From contig NZ_CP098252.1 of assembly GCF_027116575.1 (NCBI RefSeq), positions 1,488,001 through 1,552,000 of the forward strand: a DNA stretch of 64,000 nt, in the 5' to 3' direction. Source of the stretch: Oxalobacter aliiformigenes. GTDB taxonomy: Bacteria > Pseudomonadota > Gammaproteobacteria > Burkholderiales > Burkholderiaceae_D. Below are positions 46,788-57,575 of this stretch, in pieces. Under the pieces are notes generated by a model. The model was given only the letters and a program-made list of their open reading frames with translations, did no database searches and was not told where the DNA came from. How positions within the stretch are numbered: position 1 is the first letter of the stretch; each line of letters begins with the position of its first letter. A program made the position numbers and the translations under genes.

Positions 46788-47530
46788 ATGAAAAACGAGG
46801 TAACCCTTGTCACAGGAGCTGCCTGGGGAATCGGACTGACCACGGCCAGAGCATTTGCACAGGCAGGTGCCATTGCTGTTTTATCCGATATCAACGAGCC
46901 GGCCCAACAGGCGGAAGAACTCGTGAAACAGGGGTTCAAAGCCATGTCCATCCAGTGTGATGTTTCGGACGAAAGACAAGTCAAGACCATGATCGGAAAA
47001 ATCGTGGTTTCTTGCGGACGTCTGGATGCAGCGTATAACAATGCCGGCATCAACAGCCCTGTTGCGGAAACCGCCGACACCAGCAGTGAAGGATATGACC
47101 GTGTCATGAACATCAATTTGCGTGGAATATGGAATTGCATGAAATACGAACTCCGGCAAATGCGCCAGTAGGAAAGCGGGGCTATCGTCAATTGCTCTTC
47201 CATTGGCAGGCTGATCGGCATCGCGGAAAGAGGCGTCTATCAAGCATCGAAACACGGAGTTATCGGTCTGACAAAAAGCGCCGCCCTGGAATATGCGGCA
47301 AAAGGAATCAATATCAACGCTGCATGTCCGGGCATTATCCAGACACCGATGCTTGAAACGATGACCGAGAGAGAACCCGAAGCCCTGAAAGCGCTGATCG
47401 AAGAATTGTCAAACCGCAGGCCTAAACGCCCGGAAGAAGTCGCGCGTGCCGTACTTTGGCTATGCCGCCCTGCCGCCAGCCTAGTATCGGTCAGGCTATC
47501 GCCGTTGACGGCGGCTACACGGTCAAATAA
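46788..47530 (+). pseudogene. Short-chain dehydrogenase, broken
   Basis: The reading frame begins 'MKNEVTLVTGAAWGIGLTTARAFA' with the GxxxGxG cofactor motif and 'NNAG', then meets TAG at 47169-47171 where relatives have Gln ('MRQ-stop-ESGAIVNCSS'). The frame continues with the catalytic 'YQASK' and 'GLTKSAALE', then shifts near 47485, since the expected end 'GQAIAVDGGYTVK' with a stop at 47530 is in another frame. One nonsense codon and one indel mean the gene is inactive. It is preceded by an AraC-regulon box. Confidence 0.88.
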
Positions 47531-47564
47531 GCAAACCGGCCGACTATTCAGAAAATACCCTGCC

Positions 47565-48761
<1,197 letters not shown>

Positions 48762-48824
48762 ATTTTTTATTTCAATATCAATCAATAAATTATAAATATT
48801 TTCTAAAGTTTTACAGGAGAAAAA

Positions 48825-49040
48825 ATTTCACTCGTTTTTTCAGAAATCATTCTAATCGGTATCTTCATCCTTCCGGTTTTCGGTTCGAAACGCATTCCTG
48901 AACTGGCCCGTGTCATGGGACGGGCAACACATGAATTCAAAAAAGCGAAAGAGGAAATCAGTCATCAGGGAGAGGAATTTCTGAAAGCGGCGGAAAAAAC
49001 GGCCGAACTCGAAAGTGAAAAAGAAAAACAGGAAAGCTGA
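48825..49040 (+). CDS. tatA: TatA-like protein with an ATT start codon
   Basis: A 71-residue frame with the TatA layout: a short hydrophobic helix (VFSEIILIGIFILPVF), the Phe-Gly hinge, then an amphipathic helix (SKRIPELARVMGRATHEFKKA) and a charged tail. An AGGAGA ribosome-binding site is in place, but four bases later the codon is ATT where ATG is expected, and no other start is available. Translation would need AUU initiation; more likely the start was lost. The gene follows a Tat-dependent AKR pseudogene and precedes a broken tatC. Confidence 0.7.
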   Translation: MSLVFSEIILIGIFILPVFGSKRIPELARVMGRATHEFKKAKEEISHQGEEFLKAAEKTAELESEKEKQES

Positions 49041-49042
49041 AC

Positions 49043-49844
49043 ATGACATCATCCGTTTTTGGCAAGGAATCTCTCGTTTTCCATTTTGAAGCACTACGCA
49101 AGACATTACTGAAATGTATTGTAGCGACAGCTCTTGGCTATCCCGTTGGATACTGGATAACGCCGGATGTCATCAATCAGCTGACTCAATGGAGTTTTCC
49201 TGAAAACATCGGAAAACTTCATTATTTTCCCCCTTGAGGCACTTTGGGTCAAACTGAGGCCGGGATTCATTCCCGCCATGATTTTTGCCTATCCGTACAA
49301 TATCTTCCAGTTCTGGAAATCCCTGTTACCGGCCCTGTATGATAATGAACGCAAGCCACCGGGCAAATAAATCACGCTTTCACCCATTCTGTTTTTTTCG
49401 GGAATCGCCTTTTGCACGGTCTGTGTTCTGCCGCTTCTGATGGATTTTGCCGGCAGTTTCTATTCGCCTGAACTGCAGGCCAAGTTCGGGCTGGAAAATT
49501 TCCTGTCTCTGGCGGGCATGATGATGCTGGCTTTCGGAATCATGTTCCAGACTCCCATTCTGGTTTTCATCGCAATCCGTTTCGATTTCGTTTCCGGGGA
49601 TACACTCTCCCGGAAAAGGCCCTACATCATGACGGGCATCCTGATTATTGCCGCACTATTGACACCACTCGATGTCATCAGCCAGATCCTGATGGCCATT
49701 CCGACCTGGCTGCTTTTTGAACTCGGACTGATTCTGTCCGGAAATATCAACGTGAAAACCGGTGGAAGAATACCCGAAACAGACCGACAAAACATGTCGG
49801 AAAATGATGATAATTTACTTTATGAAAATAAATATCTCCATTGA
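49043..49844 (+). pseudogene. tatC: TatC translocase subunit, broken
   Basis: The N-terminal frame encodes 'FHFEALRKTLLKCIVATALGY' and stops after 'KLHYFPP'. The protein resumes in another frame with 'LEALWVKLRPGFIPAMIFAYPYNIFQFW', needing loss of one base in the C5 run at 49229-49233. It then meets TAA at 49368-49370 and continues in frame ('ITLSPILFFSGIAF ... DVISQILMAIPTWLLFELG') to 49844. All six TatC helices can be followed. It is an accessory tatC inactivated with its likely cargo. Confidence 0.9.
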
Positions 49845-49980
49845 ATAAAAACATAAAAACCGTCAAACAATCCGATCAGACCTGACATTTTCCGACCGAG
49901 TCTGCCACTGATACCTTCCGGCAGTGCAGGCACCTGCAACCACTCCAGTCTGACAGGATGTCACATCCTTTGCCCGCACA

Positions 49981-50898
49981 TCAGACCTGCAACTCACGGG
50001 TTTTGTGGATATTGCGGGCAGGCGGTTCGCCAAACAGACGCTTGTACTCCCGGTTGAATTGCGTCGGACTTTCATAGCCTACGGCCAAGCAGGCATTCGA
50101 GGCATATTCGTTTTCCACCAGCATCAGCCGCTGCGCTTCATACAACCGAAGGCGTTTCTGGTACTGCAAGGGAGAAAGTGTCGTGATCTGCTTGAAATGC
50201 CGATGAAATGTCGAAGTCGCCATATTGACTTTCTTCGCCAATTCATCAACTTGCAAAGGTTCCTTGTAGTTGTTTCTAAGCCATGTGATCGCCTGTGCGA
50301 TACGGCTTCCCCTCGTTCCGGTCGTGTTGATGGCCCGCAGATATTTGCCGCGAGGTCCCGTCAGAAGCCGGTAGTGGATTTCACGCACAATCATCGGAGC
50401 CAGAACGGGAATCTGTTCGGGATTGTCCAGAAGCTCCGTCAAGCGCACGAAAGCATCCAGAATATCCGCTTCGATCGGCGTAACGCTCAGCCCCTTCCTG
50501 ACCGGCTCATCGATAACCTTCGCTTGCATGGGAAGTTCCGTCATCAACTGGCTGACAATGTATTTGTCGATTTTAAGTCCCATCCCCAGAAACGGTTTTT
50601 CCGGCGAGGCATCCAGAATGTAATTCCGGCTCGGCAGATCCACACTGTTCAAAAGACTGTCGTTTTCATGATAGAAATACTCCTGGCTTCCGACAATGGA
50701 CCGTTTCTTTCCCTGAATGACCACACCGACCGCGGGATCGTAAAAACAGTTTTCGCAGGATGCGCAATCATCATGACGGAAAAAGGAAAATCCCTGAATG
50801 GGTGTCTGGTATTCGCCCGGTTCCGGCAACCATTTCAGCAACCTTTCCCTGAGCAGGCGGTTCTTTTCCGCCAGATCGGCACGGCTGTTTTCAGGCAT
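49981..50898 (-). CDS. AraC family regulator with a CX2CX2C motif
   Basis: A 305-residue regulator. The N-terminal AraC_N domain ('AVGVVIQGKKRSIVGSQEYFYHENDSLLNSVDLPS') is followed by a C-terminal double helix-turn-helix ('VDELAKKVNMATSTFHRHFKQITTLSPLQYQKRLRLYEA'). Three Cys (C45, C48, C51) precede the barrel in 'HDDCASCENCFYDP', a possible metal or redox site. The ATG at 50898 is chosen because AGGAGG lies five bases before it. It is divergent from an alcohol dehydrogenase operon; E. coli YqhC, next to yqhD, is a comparable arrangement. It is the best candidate to bind the 18-base boxes in this window. Confidence 0.92.
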   Translation of the reverse strand: MPENSRADLAEKNRLLRERLLKWLPEPGEYQTPIQGFSFFRHDDCASCENCFYDPAVGVVIQGKKRSIVGSQEYFYHENDSLLNSVDLPSRNYILDASPEKPFLGMGLKIDKYIVSQLMTELPMQAKVIDEPVRKGLSVTPIEADILDAFVRLTELLDNPEQIPVLAPMIVREIHYRLLTGPRGKYLRAINTTGTRGSRIAQAITWLRNNYKEPLQVDELAKKVNMATSTFHRHFKQITTLSPLQYQKRLRLYEAQRLMLVENEYASNACLAVGYESPTQFNREYKRLFGEPPARNIHKTRELQV

Positions 50899-50967
50899 GG
50901 CATCCTCCTTATGAATTCGTCCAGTCATCATATCAAATAGGCCTTCTCCCGGATTTTGCCATTTACC

Positions 50968-50985
50968 GAGAGAATCAGGCAAGAA
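50968..50985 (+). promoter_or_regulatory. Candidate AraC-regulon box in the araC-type / adh intergenic region
   Basis: GAGAGAATCAGGCAAGAA differs by one base from the boxes at 29993 and 32473. A TACTAT hexamer (51026-51031) starts 40 bases downstream in the adh direction. The box lies 70 bases before the regulator start, so it may also mediate autoregulation. Confidence 0.8.
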
Positions 50986-51135
50986 CCAGATAGTTTCATA
51001 TCTTATTTTTTCAAGACCGCGACATTACTATTTTCCTGTCATGAAACGTTCTGCCTGACCGTTCATGCCGGAACACGCTGTTTTTCAACTGTCGTGCAAA
51101 CCCGAAAATCCGATCATCGTCATCAAGAGGTTATT

Positions 51136-52218
51136 ATGAAAACATTTGGCTACGCCGCTCATTCGCCGGACTCTCCTCTGGTTCCCTATTCCTTCGAACG
51201 ACGCGATCTGCGTGAAAACGATGTCGCCATGGAAGTGTTGTACTGCGGTGTCTGCCATTCAGACCTGCATATGGTGCAAAATGACTGGGACTGGACAATC
51301 TATCCCATCGTGCCCGGCCATGAAATCATCGGACGCGTCATCGCCACCGGCTCCGGAGTCACCCGCTACAAAACCGGTGATGCTGTTGCCGTCGGGTGCA
51401 TGGTGGACAGTTGCATGGAATGCGACCAGTGCAGAAAAGGCGAGGAACAGTTATGCCGCGAAGGCATGACCGGAACATACAGCGCCTACGACAGAATCAC
51501 ACATGAGGTCACTTACGGCGGCTATTCCAAACATCTCGTCGTCCGGGAAGAATTTGTCCTGCGAGTACCTGACGGTCTGGACCTGTCGAAAGCCGCTCCG
51601 CTGCTTTGCGCCGGCATCACGACATACTCTCCCCTGCGGACATGGAATGTCGGCCCGGGTAGCCGTGTCGGTGTCATCGGAATGGGAGGCCTGGGTCATA
51701 TGGCCGTCAAACTGGCGGCCGGACTGGGTGCGGACGTAACGGTTATCAGCCGTACGAAAAACAAGGAAGCGGATGCTCTGGCTGTCGGAGCCGACCGGCT
51801 TCTTGTCTCAACAGATGCGACGGCTATGGAAAAAGCGCAATCCGCTTTCGATCTCATCATCGATACCGTTCCGGTCAAACACGATCTCAATCCCTATATG
51901 CCGTTGCTGGATATCGACGGCACCCTTGTCATTGTCGGACAAGTCGGGCCTGTCAGCGCCATTTCCACCGTTCCGATGATACTCGGCCGGCGCCGGATCG
52001 CCGCATCGCCCATCGGAGGAATCCGTGAGACACAGGAACTTCTCGACTTCTGTGCAAAAAAGAACATCCTGCCCGAATGTGAAATGATCCGCATCGACGA
52101 AATCAACAAGGCCTACGAACGGCTCAAACGTTCGGACGTCCATTACCGGTTCGTCATCGACATGTCATCCCTGACCGGTCCCGGGAAAAACATCGGCCAA
52201 AACGTACGTCAGGACTAG
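51136..52218 (+). CDS. Zinc-dependent NAD(P)H alcohol dehydrogenase (YahK/CAD-like)
   Basis: A 360-residue medium-chain dehydrogenase that reduces aldehydes. Catalytic zinc ligands are in 'CGVCHSDLH' and 'GHEIIGRV'; the structural zinc is held by 'CMECDQCRKGEEQLC'. The Rossmann motif 'VIGMGGLGHMAVKLA' with 'ISRTKNK' after it suggests NADP. The length is typical of the YahK/cinnamyl-alcohol-dehydrogenase group. It is divergent from the AraC regulator and heads an operon with an aldo/keto reductase 30 bases later. Confidence 0.92.
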   Translation: MKTFGYAAHSPDSPLVPYSFERRDLRENDVAMEVLYCGVCHSDLHMVQNDWDWTIYPIVPGHEIIGRVIATGSGVTRYKTGDAVAVGCMVDSCMECDQCRKGEEQLCREGMTGTYSAYDRITHEVTYGGYSKHLVVREEFVLRVPDGLDLSKAAPLLCAGITTYSPLRTWNVGPGSRVGVIGMGGLGHMAVKLAAGLGADVTVISRTKNKEADALAVGADRLLVSTDATAMEKAQSAFDLIIDTVPVKHDLNPYMPLLDIDGTLVIVGQVGPVSAISTVPMILGRRRIAASPIGGIRETQELLDFCAKKNILPECEMIRIDEINKAYERLKRSDVHYRFVIDMSSLTGPGKNIGQNVRQD

Positions 52219-53247
<1,029 letters not shown>

Positions 53248-53274
53248 TCGAAATCTCCCCGGCATCCGGTCTTT

Positions 53275-54054
53275 ATGGCTAAAGTGAACACAAAAATGAA
53301 ACGGATTGACATGAAATGTTTGAATATACTGGCCAGTATCGCTATCGCGCTGTGCAGTATATTCCATTGTGCAAAGGCAGACACCATGAATGCTTATCAA
53401 GAAAAAGCGCTGAATCTCCGGCAGGAAAAAATCGTCACAATCGCCGCTTTTACCGCCAACGGTAATCTGGAAAAACTCAAAACGGCCCTGAACGAGGGGC
53501 TGGACGCCGGCCTGACCGTCAGCGAAATCCGGGAAATCCTGATCCAGATGTATGCCTACACCGGCTTTCCGAGAAGCCTGAATGGCATCAACACCTTCAT
53601 GAATGTCATCAGCGAACGGCAAAAGAAAGGTATCGAAGACATCGCCGGCGAGGAACCCGCGGTTCTGCCAGCGGGAACGGACCGCGACGAATACGGGGAA
53701 AAAGTCAGAATGAAACTGGCGGGCATATCCACGCTGCCTCCAAAAAGCGGTTACCAGATTTTCGCCCCCGGTATCGATACGTTTCTGAAAGAACATCTTT
53801 TCGCCGACATTTTCGGACGCGGAGTTCTGGACTATTCCAGTCGTGAAATCGCCACCGTTTCGGCACTGGCCGCCATGACCGGTACGGAAGGACAGTTGCA
53901 GTTCCATATGGGCGCGGCCATGAACGTCGGCGTGACAGGAACGCAAATGGAAAACCTGCTTTCGGTTCTGAACGAGAAGGTCGGGACCCGGGAAGCTGTC
54001 ATGGCCAGAAAAGTTTACGCCAGAGTGCAGGAAAACCGGGCAGAAAACCGCTGA
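53275..54054 (+). CDS. Exported carboxymuconolactone-decarboxylase-family protein
   Basis: A 259-residue protein with a Sec-type signal peptide ('MKCLNILASIAIALCSIFHC', cleaved near 'AKADT'). The mature part contains two carboxymuconolactone-decarboxylase repeats: 'TVSEIREILIQMYAYTGFPRSLNG' and 'SREIATVSALAAMTGTEGQLQFHMGAAMNVG'. The CxxC pair of AhpD-type members is absent, so it is not a peroxidase of that kind; the reaction is unknown. It follows the aldo/keto reductase by 27 bases and belongs to the adh operon. The exact Met among the first 14 residues is uncertain. Confidence 0.82.
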   Translation: MAKVNTKMKRIDMKCLNILASIAIALCSIFHCAKADTMNAYQEKALNLRQEKIVTIAAFTANGNLEKLKTALNEGLDAGLTVSEIREILIQMYAYTGFPRSLNGINTFMNVISERQKKGIEDIAGEEPAVLPAGTDRDEYGEKVRMKLAGISTLPPKSGYQIFAPGIDTFLKEHLFADIFGRGVLDYSSREIATVSALAAMTGTEGQLQFHMGAAMNVGVTGTQMENLLSVLNEKVGTREAVMARKVYARVQENRAENR

Positions 54055-54108
54055 TCATTTGCGAATGAAACCCGTTGCCAGAATACCCGCAAATTCAGGG
54101 AGAAAACA

Positions 54109-54261
54109 ATGGAAAATATCCGCAACAAAGTCGTCGTCATAACAGGCGATGGCAGCGGCATCGGTGAAGCCATTGCCGATGCCGTCGCCCACGCGATATC
54201 GCAGCCTGAAAACGCTTCCGTCAATGAAATCATACTCCGTGCGACAGCACAGGAATTCTGA
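54109..54261 (+). pseudogene. Short-chain dehydrogenase remnant, internally deleted
   Basis: A 50-residue frame begins like an SDR ('NIRNKVVVITGDGSGIGEA') and jumps straight to a typical SDR C-terminus ('IADAVAHAISQPENASVNEI', then 'ILRATAQEF' and stop). The middle 180-200 residues, including the YxxxK catalytic site, are gone in frame. AGGGAGA precedes the ATG. Only a remnant peptide could be made. It lies between the CMD and cupin genes, within the adh operon. Confidence 0.85.
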
Positions 54262-54275
54262 AGGAAACCATCCAA

Positions 54276-54785
54276 ATGAAAAGCAAAATCAGCAAACGGG
54301 TTCTGGTAACAACCCTCTTTTTCACTGCACTTCTTTCGACAGCCGGTATCGGTCATACAACCGATATCGCCGGACAATCCCTGCACCAGACAATCACCCG
54401 CAACGGCACACAACAGTCTTTCACCGGATCCGACCGTTATTTCACCGGCAACGTCAAAGTGGACATGCTGTTTACACCGACAACAGAACTGCCTGCATCG
54501 GGTGCTACCGTGACATTCGAACCGGGAGCGCGATCGGCATGGCATACCCACCCGGCCGGACAGACTCTGATCGTGACGTCCGGCATCGGGCTGACACAGG
54601 AATGGGGCAAACCGATCGTCGAGATTCACACCGGGGATATTGTCCGGTGTCCGGCCGGCATCAAGCACTGGCACGGAGCCAAACCGGACAGCGCCATGAC
54701 ACATATGGCCATTACAGGCGACGTTCATGGCAAAAACGTCGAATGGCTTGAAAAAGTGACGGATGAACAATATCGTGGCCGATGA
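54276..54785 (+). CDS. Exported cupin protein
   Basis: A 169-residue protein with a Sec signal peptide ('RVLVTTLFFTALLSTAGIG'). The single cupin domain has its metal His pair in 'SAWHTHPAGQTLIV' and a third His in 'CPAGIKHWHGA', resembling bacterial cupins related to (R)-mandelonitrile lyase. Substrate unknown; location is the periplasm. It follows the SDR remnant by 14 bases and closes the adh operon. Confidence 0.87.
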   Translation: MKSKISKRVLVTTLFFTALLSTAGIGHTTDIAGQSLHQTITRNGTQQSFTGSDRYFTGNVKVDMLFTPTTELPASGATVTFEPGARSAWHTHPAGQTLIVTSGIGLTQEWGKPIVEIHTGDIVRCPAGIKHWHGAKPDSAMTHMAITGDVHGKNVEWLEKVTDEQYRGR

Positions 54786-54942
54786 GAGCTCCCGTGTCCA
54801 GATCATCCTATCCACCGAAACAGGCGACTGGAGCATATCTGTATGCTTTATCCGCCTGTTCTCCCCCAAACAGCAGACCTGCCGCAAACGGCATCCTGTT
54901 TTACAATAAATCCCTTTTTCACAACCGGACAATCTGTTGGTT

Positions 54943-56109
54943 ATGTTTCATGTTTTCGCAGCCCTGATCGGACTTTATGTCATCGGGCGTTTCGTTCCTC
55001 CGCTTCCTGTCGGAACCCTCTGGAAATGGCTGATCGCATTCGTTATTCTGCTGGTTTCACAATACCATCTCGTCAACCGTCTTTTTCTCGGCGGCATGGC
55101 ATCGCCGGAGGTCCCCTTCCCGGTACTCGCTTTTGGTGGATGGCTTTTCGGTGCATTCATTCTCCTGGCCGGTTTTCTGCTGATCAGGGATATTGTTTCC
55201 CTTTTTCTCTGGACTGCACACAAAACCGGCCTCATCCCGGTCAGCATCATTTTCGGTTACCGCTGGATGCTCGGCCTTGGCATGGCCTCCCTGCTGCTTT
55301 CGGCTGTCGGTGTCTGGCAAGCCGTTCGCATTCCCGATGTACGCCGGATCGATATCACTCTTGAGAAACTTCCGGCCGAACTGGATGGCCTGAAACTGGT
55401 TCAGCTCACGGACCTGCACGCCAGCCGGCTTTTCCAGGCCACCTGGATCCGTGCGGTCGTGAACAGGACGAATGCCCTGAACCCCGACCTGATTGTCATT
55501 ACTGGCGACCTGGTCGATGGCAGTACCATCGACCGCGCACCCGACGTTGCTCCGCTGGCCGATCTGAAGGCCCGGCTCGGCGTTTTCGCGGTAACTGGCA
55601 ATCATGAATACTATTCCAACTACATCAACTGGATGAAAGCATTCAGGCGACTTGGCCTGAATATCCTAGGTAATGAACATGTCCTGATCGCCGACCGGGA
55701 TCGCGCTCTGGTACTGGCCGGTGTGACAGACAGGGTTGCCGCCAATTTCGGACTACCCGAACCGGACATCGGAAAAGCCCTGTCCGGTGCACCTGGCGAT
55801 CTGCCCGTCATCCTGATGGCACACCAGCCCAAAGGTTCCTCGACCTACGCCAGCGCGGGCGTTGACCTCCAGCTCTCGGGACATACACATGGCGGACAGG
55901 TTCTGGGTATTCACTGGATCACCCGAATGGCCAATGACGGATATGTTTCAGGACTCTACAGGGTAGGCGACATGCAACTCTACGTCAGCAATGGGACCGG
56001 CCTCTGGAACGGTTTTCCCGTCCGGCTCGGCAAACCGTCGGAAATCACGGAAATCGTACTGCACACCCCGGCCCGTCACCATCCGGAACCGGACAGACAA
56101 AAACCTTGA
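54943..56109 (+). CDS. Membrane-anchored metallophosphoesterase
   Basis: A 388-residue protein: four or five N-terminal transmembrane helices (residues 1-130) and a C-terminal calcineurin-like phosphoesterase domain. The metal-binding series is complete: 'LTDLHAS', 'ITGDLVDG', 'TGNHEYYS', 'MAHQPKG' and 'LSGHTHGGQ'. Relatives (YkuE/YaeI-type) act on lipid-linked or nucleotide phosphates; specificity unknown. The ATG at 54943 is preferred over a TTG six bases upstream. Confidence 0.88.
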   Translation: MFHVFAALIGLYVIGRFVPPLPVGTLWKWLIAFVILLVSQYHLVNRLFLGGMASPEVPFPVLAFGGWLFGAFILLAGFLLIRDIVSLFLWTAHKTGLIPVSIIFGYRWMLGLGMASLLLSAVGVWQAVRIPDVRRIDITLEKLPAELDGLKLVQLTDLHASRLFQATWIRAVVNRTNALNPDLIVITGDLVDGSTIDRAPDVAPLADLKARLGVFAVTGNHEYYSNYINWMKAFRRLGLNILGNEHVLIADRDRALVLAGVTDRVAANFGLPEPDIGKALSGAPGDLPVILMAHQPKGSSTYASAGVDLQLSGHTHGGQVLGIHWITRMANDGYVSGLYRVGDMQLYVSNGTGLWNGFPVRLGKPSEITEIVLHTPARHHPEPDRQKP

Positions 56110-56293
56110 AAGCCATCCGGGAAAACGGCCTTTCGATTCCGAACCTTTCAGCAGGCTGCATCTGAAATTCCCGGAATCACCGTTTGCGGGAATACGGCCA
56201 TCCGGCCGAACCGGTTCATGAAGGAAACACCGGAAGGATTCCCGCCACTGTCCTGCATCCGGCATGGCAAACATCGTATCCGTCCGGAAAACA

Positions 56294-56896
56294 TCAGTCG
56301 GCGATATCCCTGTCTTTTTTCACAACCGGATTCCCGACGGATTCATCTGGACTTGCAGCGTTACCGAGAATATCCAGCATACGGGACAGGCCTTCGGGCA
56401 TTTGCCCATTTTCCGGCAATGCATCGACATGGTATCTCGACGGCGCTCCCGGATCATTCCCGTATTGTGCCGTGGTAGCAGCAATTCCTTTCACGGATAC
56501 CCGAAAAGGCCCCATACGACAAAGACCTGCTGCCGGTTCCCGCTCATCAGTCTTTTGACCGGTGACTGACGGAACCACATCCATGTCGAAGTTGACATTG
56601 ACTTCATCCAGAGTCATTGACGGAACGGGAACCAGCGACAACAGGGGGGCCTGTATCTCCACCAGTTCTTCCGTTTCTTCTCCATCCCGAACGATTCCTG
56701 TTTTCCTGAATGAAAAAACAGCTGTTTTCGATTTTTCCGGATCACCTTTTCCGGGGTCTGCCAGATCCGGATATTCCGTCCCCGATCGCTTTACCTGCTC
56801 CGATGCTTCCGTCGCTGCCCGCAGAACCTCCCCGATCAGAATCTCCAATGGCAAACCGGTAAATGGATTACCGGCATTTTTCTTTTCGTCCGTCAC
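56294..56896 (-). CDS. DUF2589 domain-containing protein
   Basis: A 200-residue soluble protein. The N-terminal 'NPFTGLPLEILIGEVLRAATEASEQV' and the central 'EIQAPLLSLVPVPSMTLDEVNVNFDMDV' match DUF2589, an uncharacterised family. The C-terminal part is low complexity. ATG follows AAGGAGATG closely. It stands alone between two rightward transcription units. No function can be assigned. Confidence 0.78.
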   Translation of the reverse strand: MTDEKKNAGNPFTGLPLEILIGEVLRAATEASEQVKRSGTEYPDLADPGKGDPEKSKTAVFSFRKTGIVRDGEETEELVEIQAPLLSLVPVPSMTLDEVNVNFDMDVVPSVTGQKTDEREPAAGLCRMGPFRVSVKGIAATTAQYGNDPGAPSRYHVDALPENGQMPEGLSRMLDILGNAASPDESVGNPVVKKDRDIAD

Positions 56897-57110
56897 CTGA
56901 CATCTCCTTTTGTTGAGTTAACCAAATCATGCAATGCCACGGACAATTTTGCAACAGCCAACTCTCCTGGCGGCATTTTTGAAAATCAATGAATATCAAC
57001 AACTTGTCTGACTTCCGACTTGTTCGGAAAACCGGATATACATTGACAATATACTTCGCACGCGAATAATATGCGTCAGAACTTTTAGTAATCTAAAATT
57101 GAAAAAAAAT

Positions 57111-57575
57111 ATGTCTGGAAACGATCTTTCACTCATGGAACTGATGATCACAATGACGCAGGTATCGCGAGCCTATAAAGCCGTTTGTGACAGGTTCGCC
57201 TCCCGGTTCGGACTGACCCAGGCCATCGCCTGGCCCATTGTCGCCATCAGCCGGCTGGGTGATGGTGTACGTCCCGGCGTCATCGCCGATGCGGTAGGAA
57301 TCGAACCGTCTTCTGTCGTCAGACTGATCGACCAGCTTGTCGCCGCCGGTCTTCTCGAGCGCCACGAAGACGCAAACGACCGCCGTGCCAGACTGCTCTT
57401 TCTGACGGAAAAAGGACGGGACAAGGCCAGGGAAATCGAAATGGCCCTGATTCCGTTACGCCGCCAGCTCCTGCAGGGACTGACGGATACCGAACTCGAC
57501 GTCTGCATGCACGTTTTCAGAACTCTTGGAAAATCCATAGAAAATTACAAGACGGCATCGAAGCAGCATGATTAA
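57111..57575 (+). CDS. MarR family regulator 1
   Basis: A 154-residue winged-helix regulator: 'AIAWPIVAISRLGDGVRPGVIADAVGIEPSSVVRLIDQL' is the DNA-recognition part and 'DANDRRARLLFLTEKGRDKA' the wing. MarR proteins usually repress an adjacent efflux gene and release DNA on binding an aromatic ligand. Its stop overlaps the start of the FUSC transporter gene by eight bases, so the two are coupled. A near-copy of this module follows at 59787. Confidence 0.92.
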   Translation: MSGNDLSLMELMITMTQVSRAYKAVCDRFASRFGLTQAIAWPIVAISRLGDGVRPGVIADAVGIEPSSVVRLIDQLVAAGLLERHEDANDRRARLLFLTEKGRDKAREIEMALIPLRRQLLQGLTDTELDVCMHVFRTLGKSIENYKTASKQHD

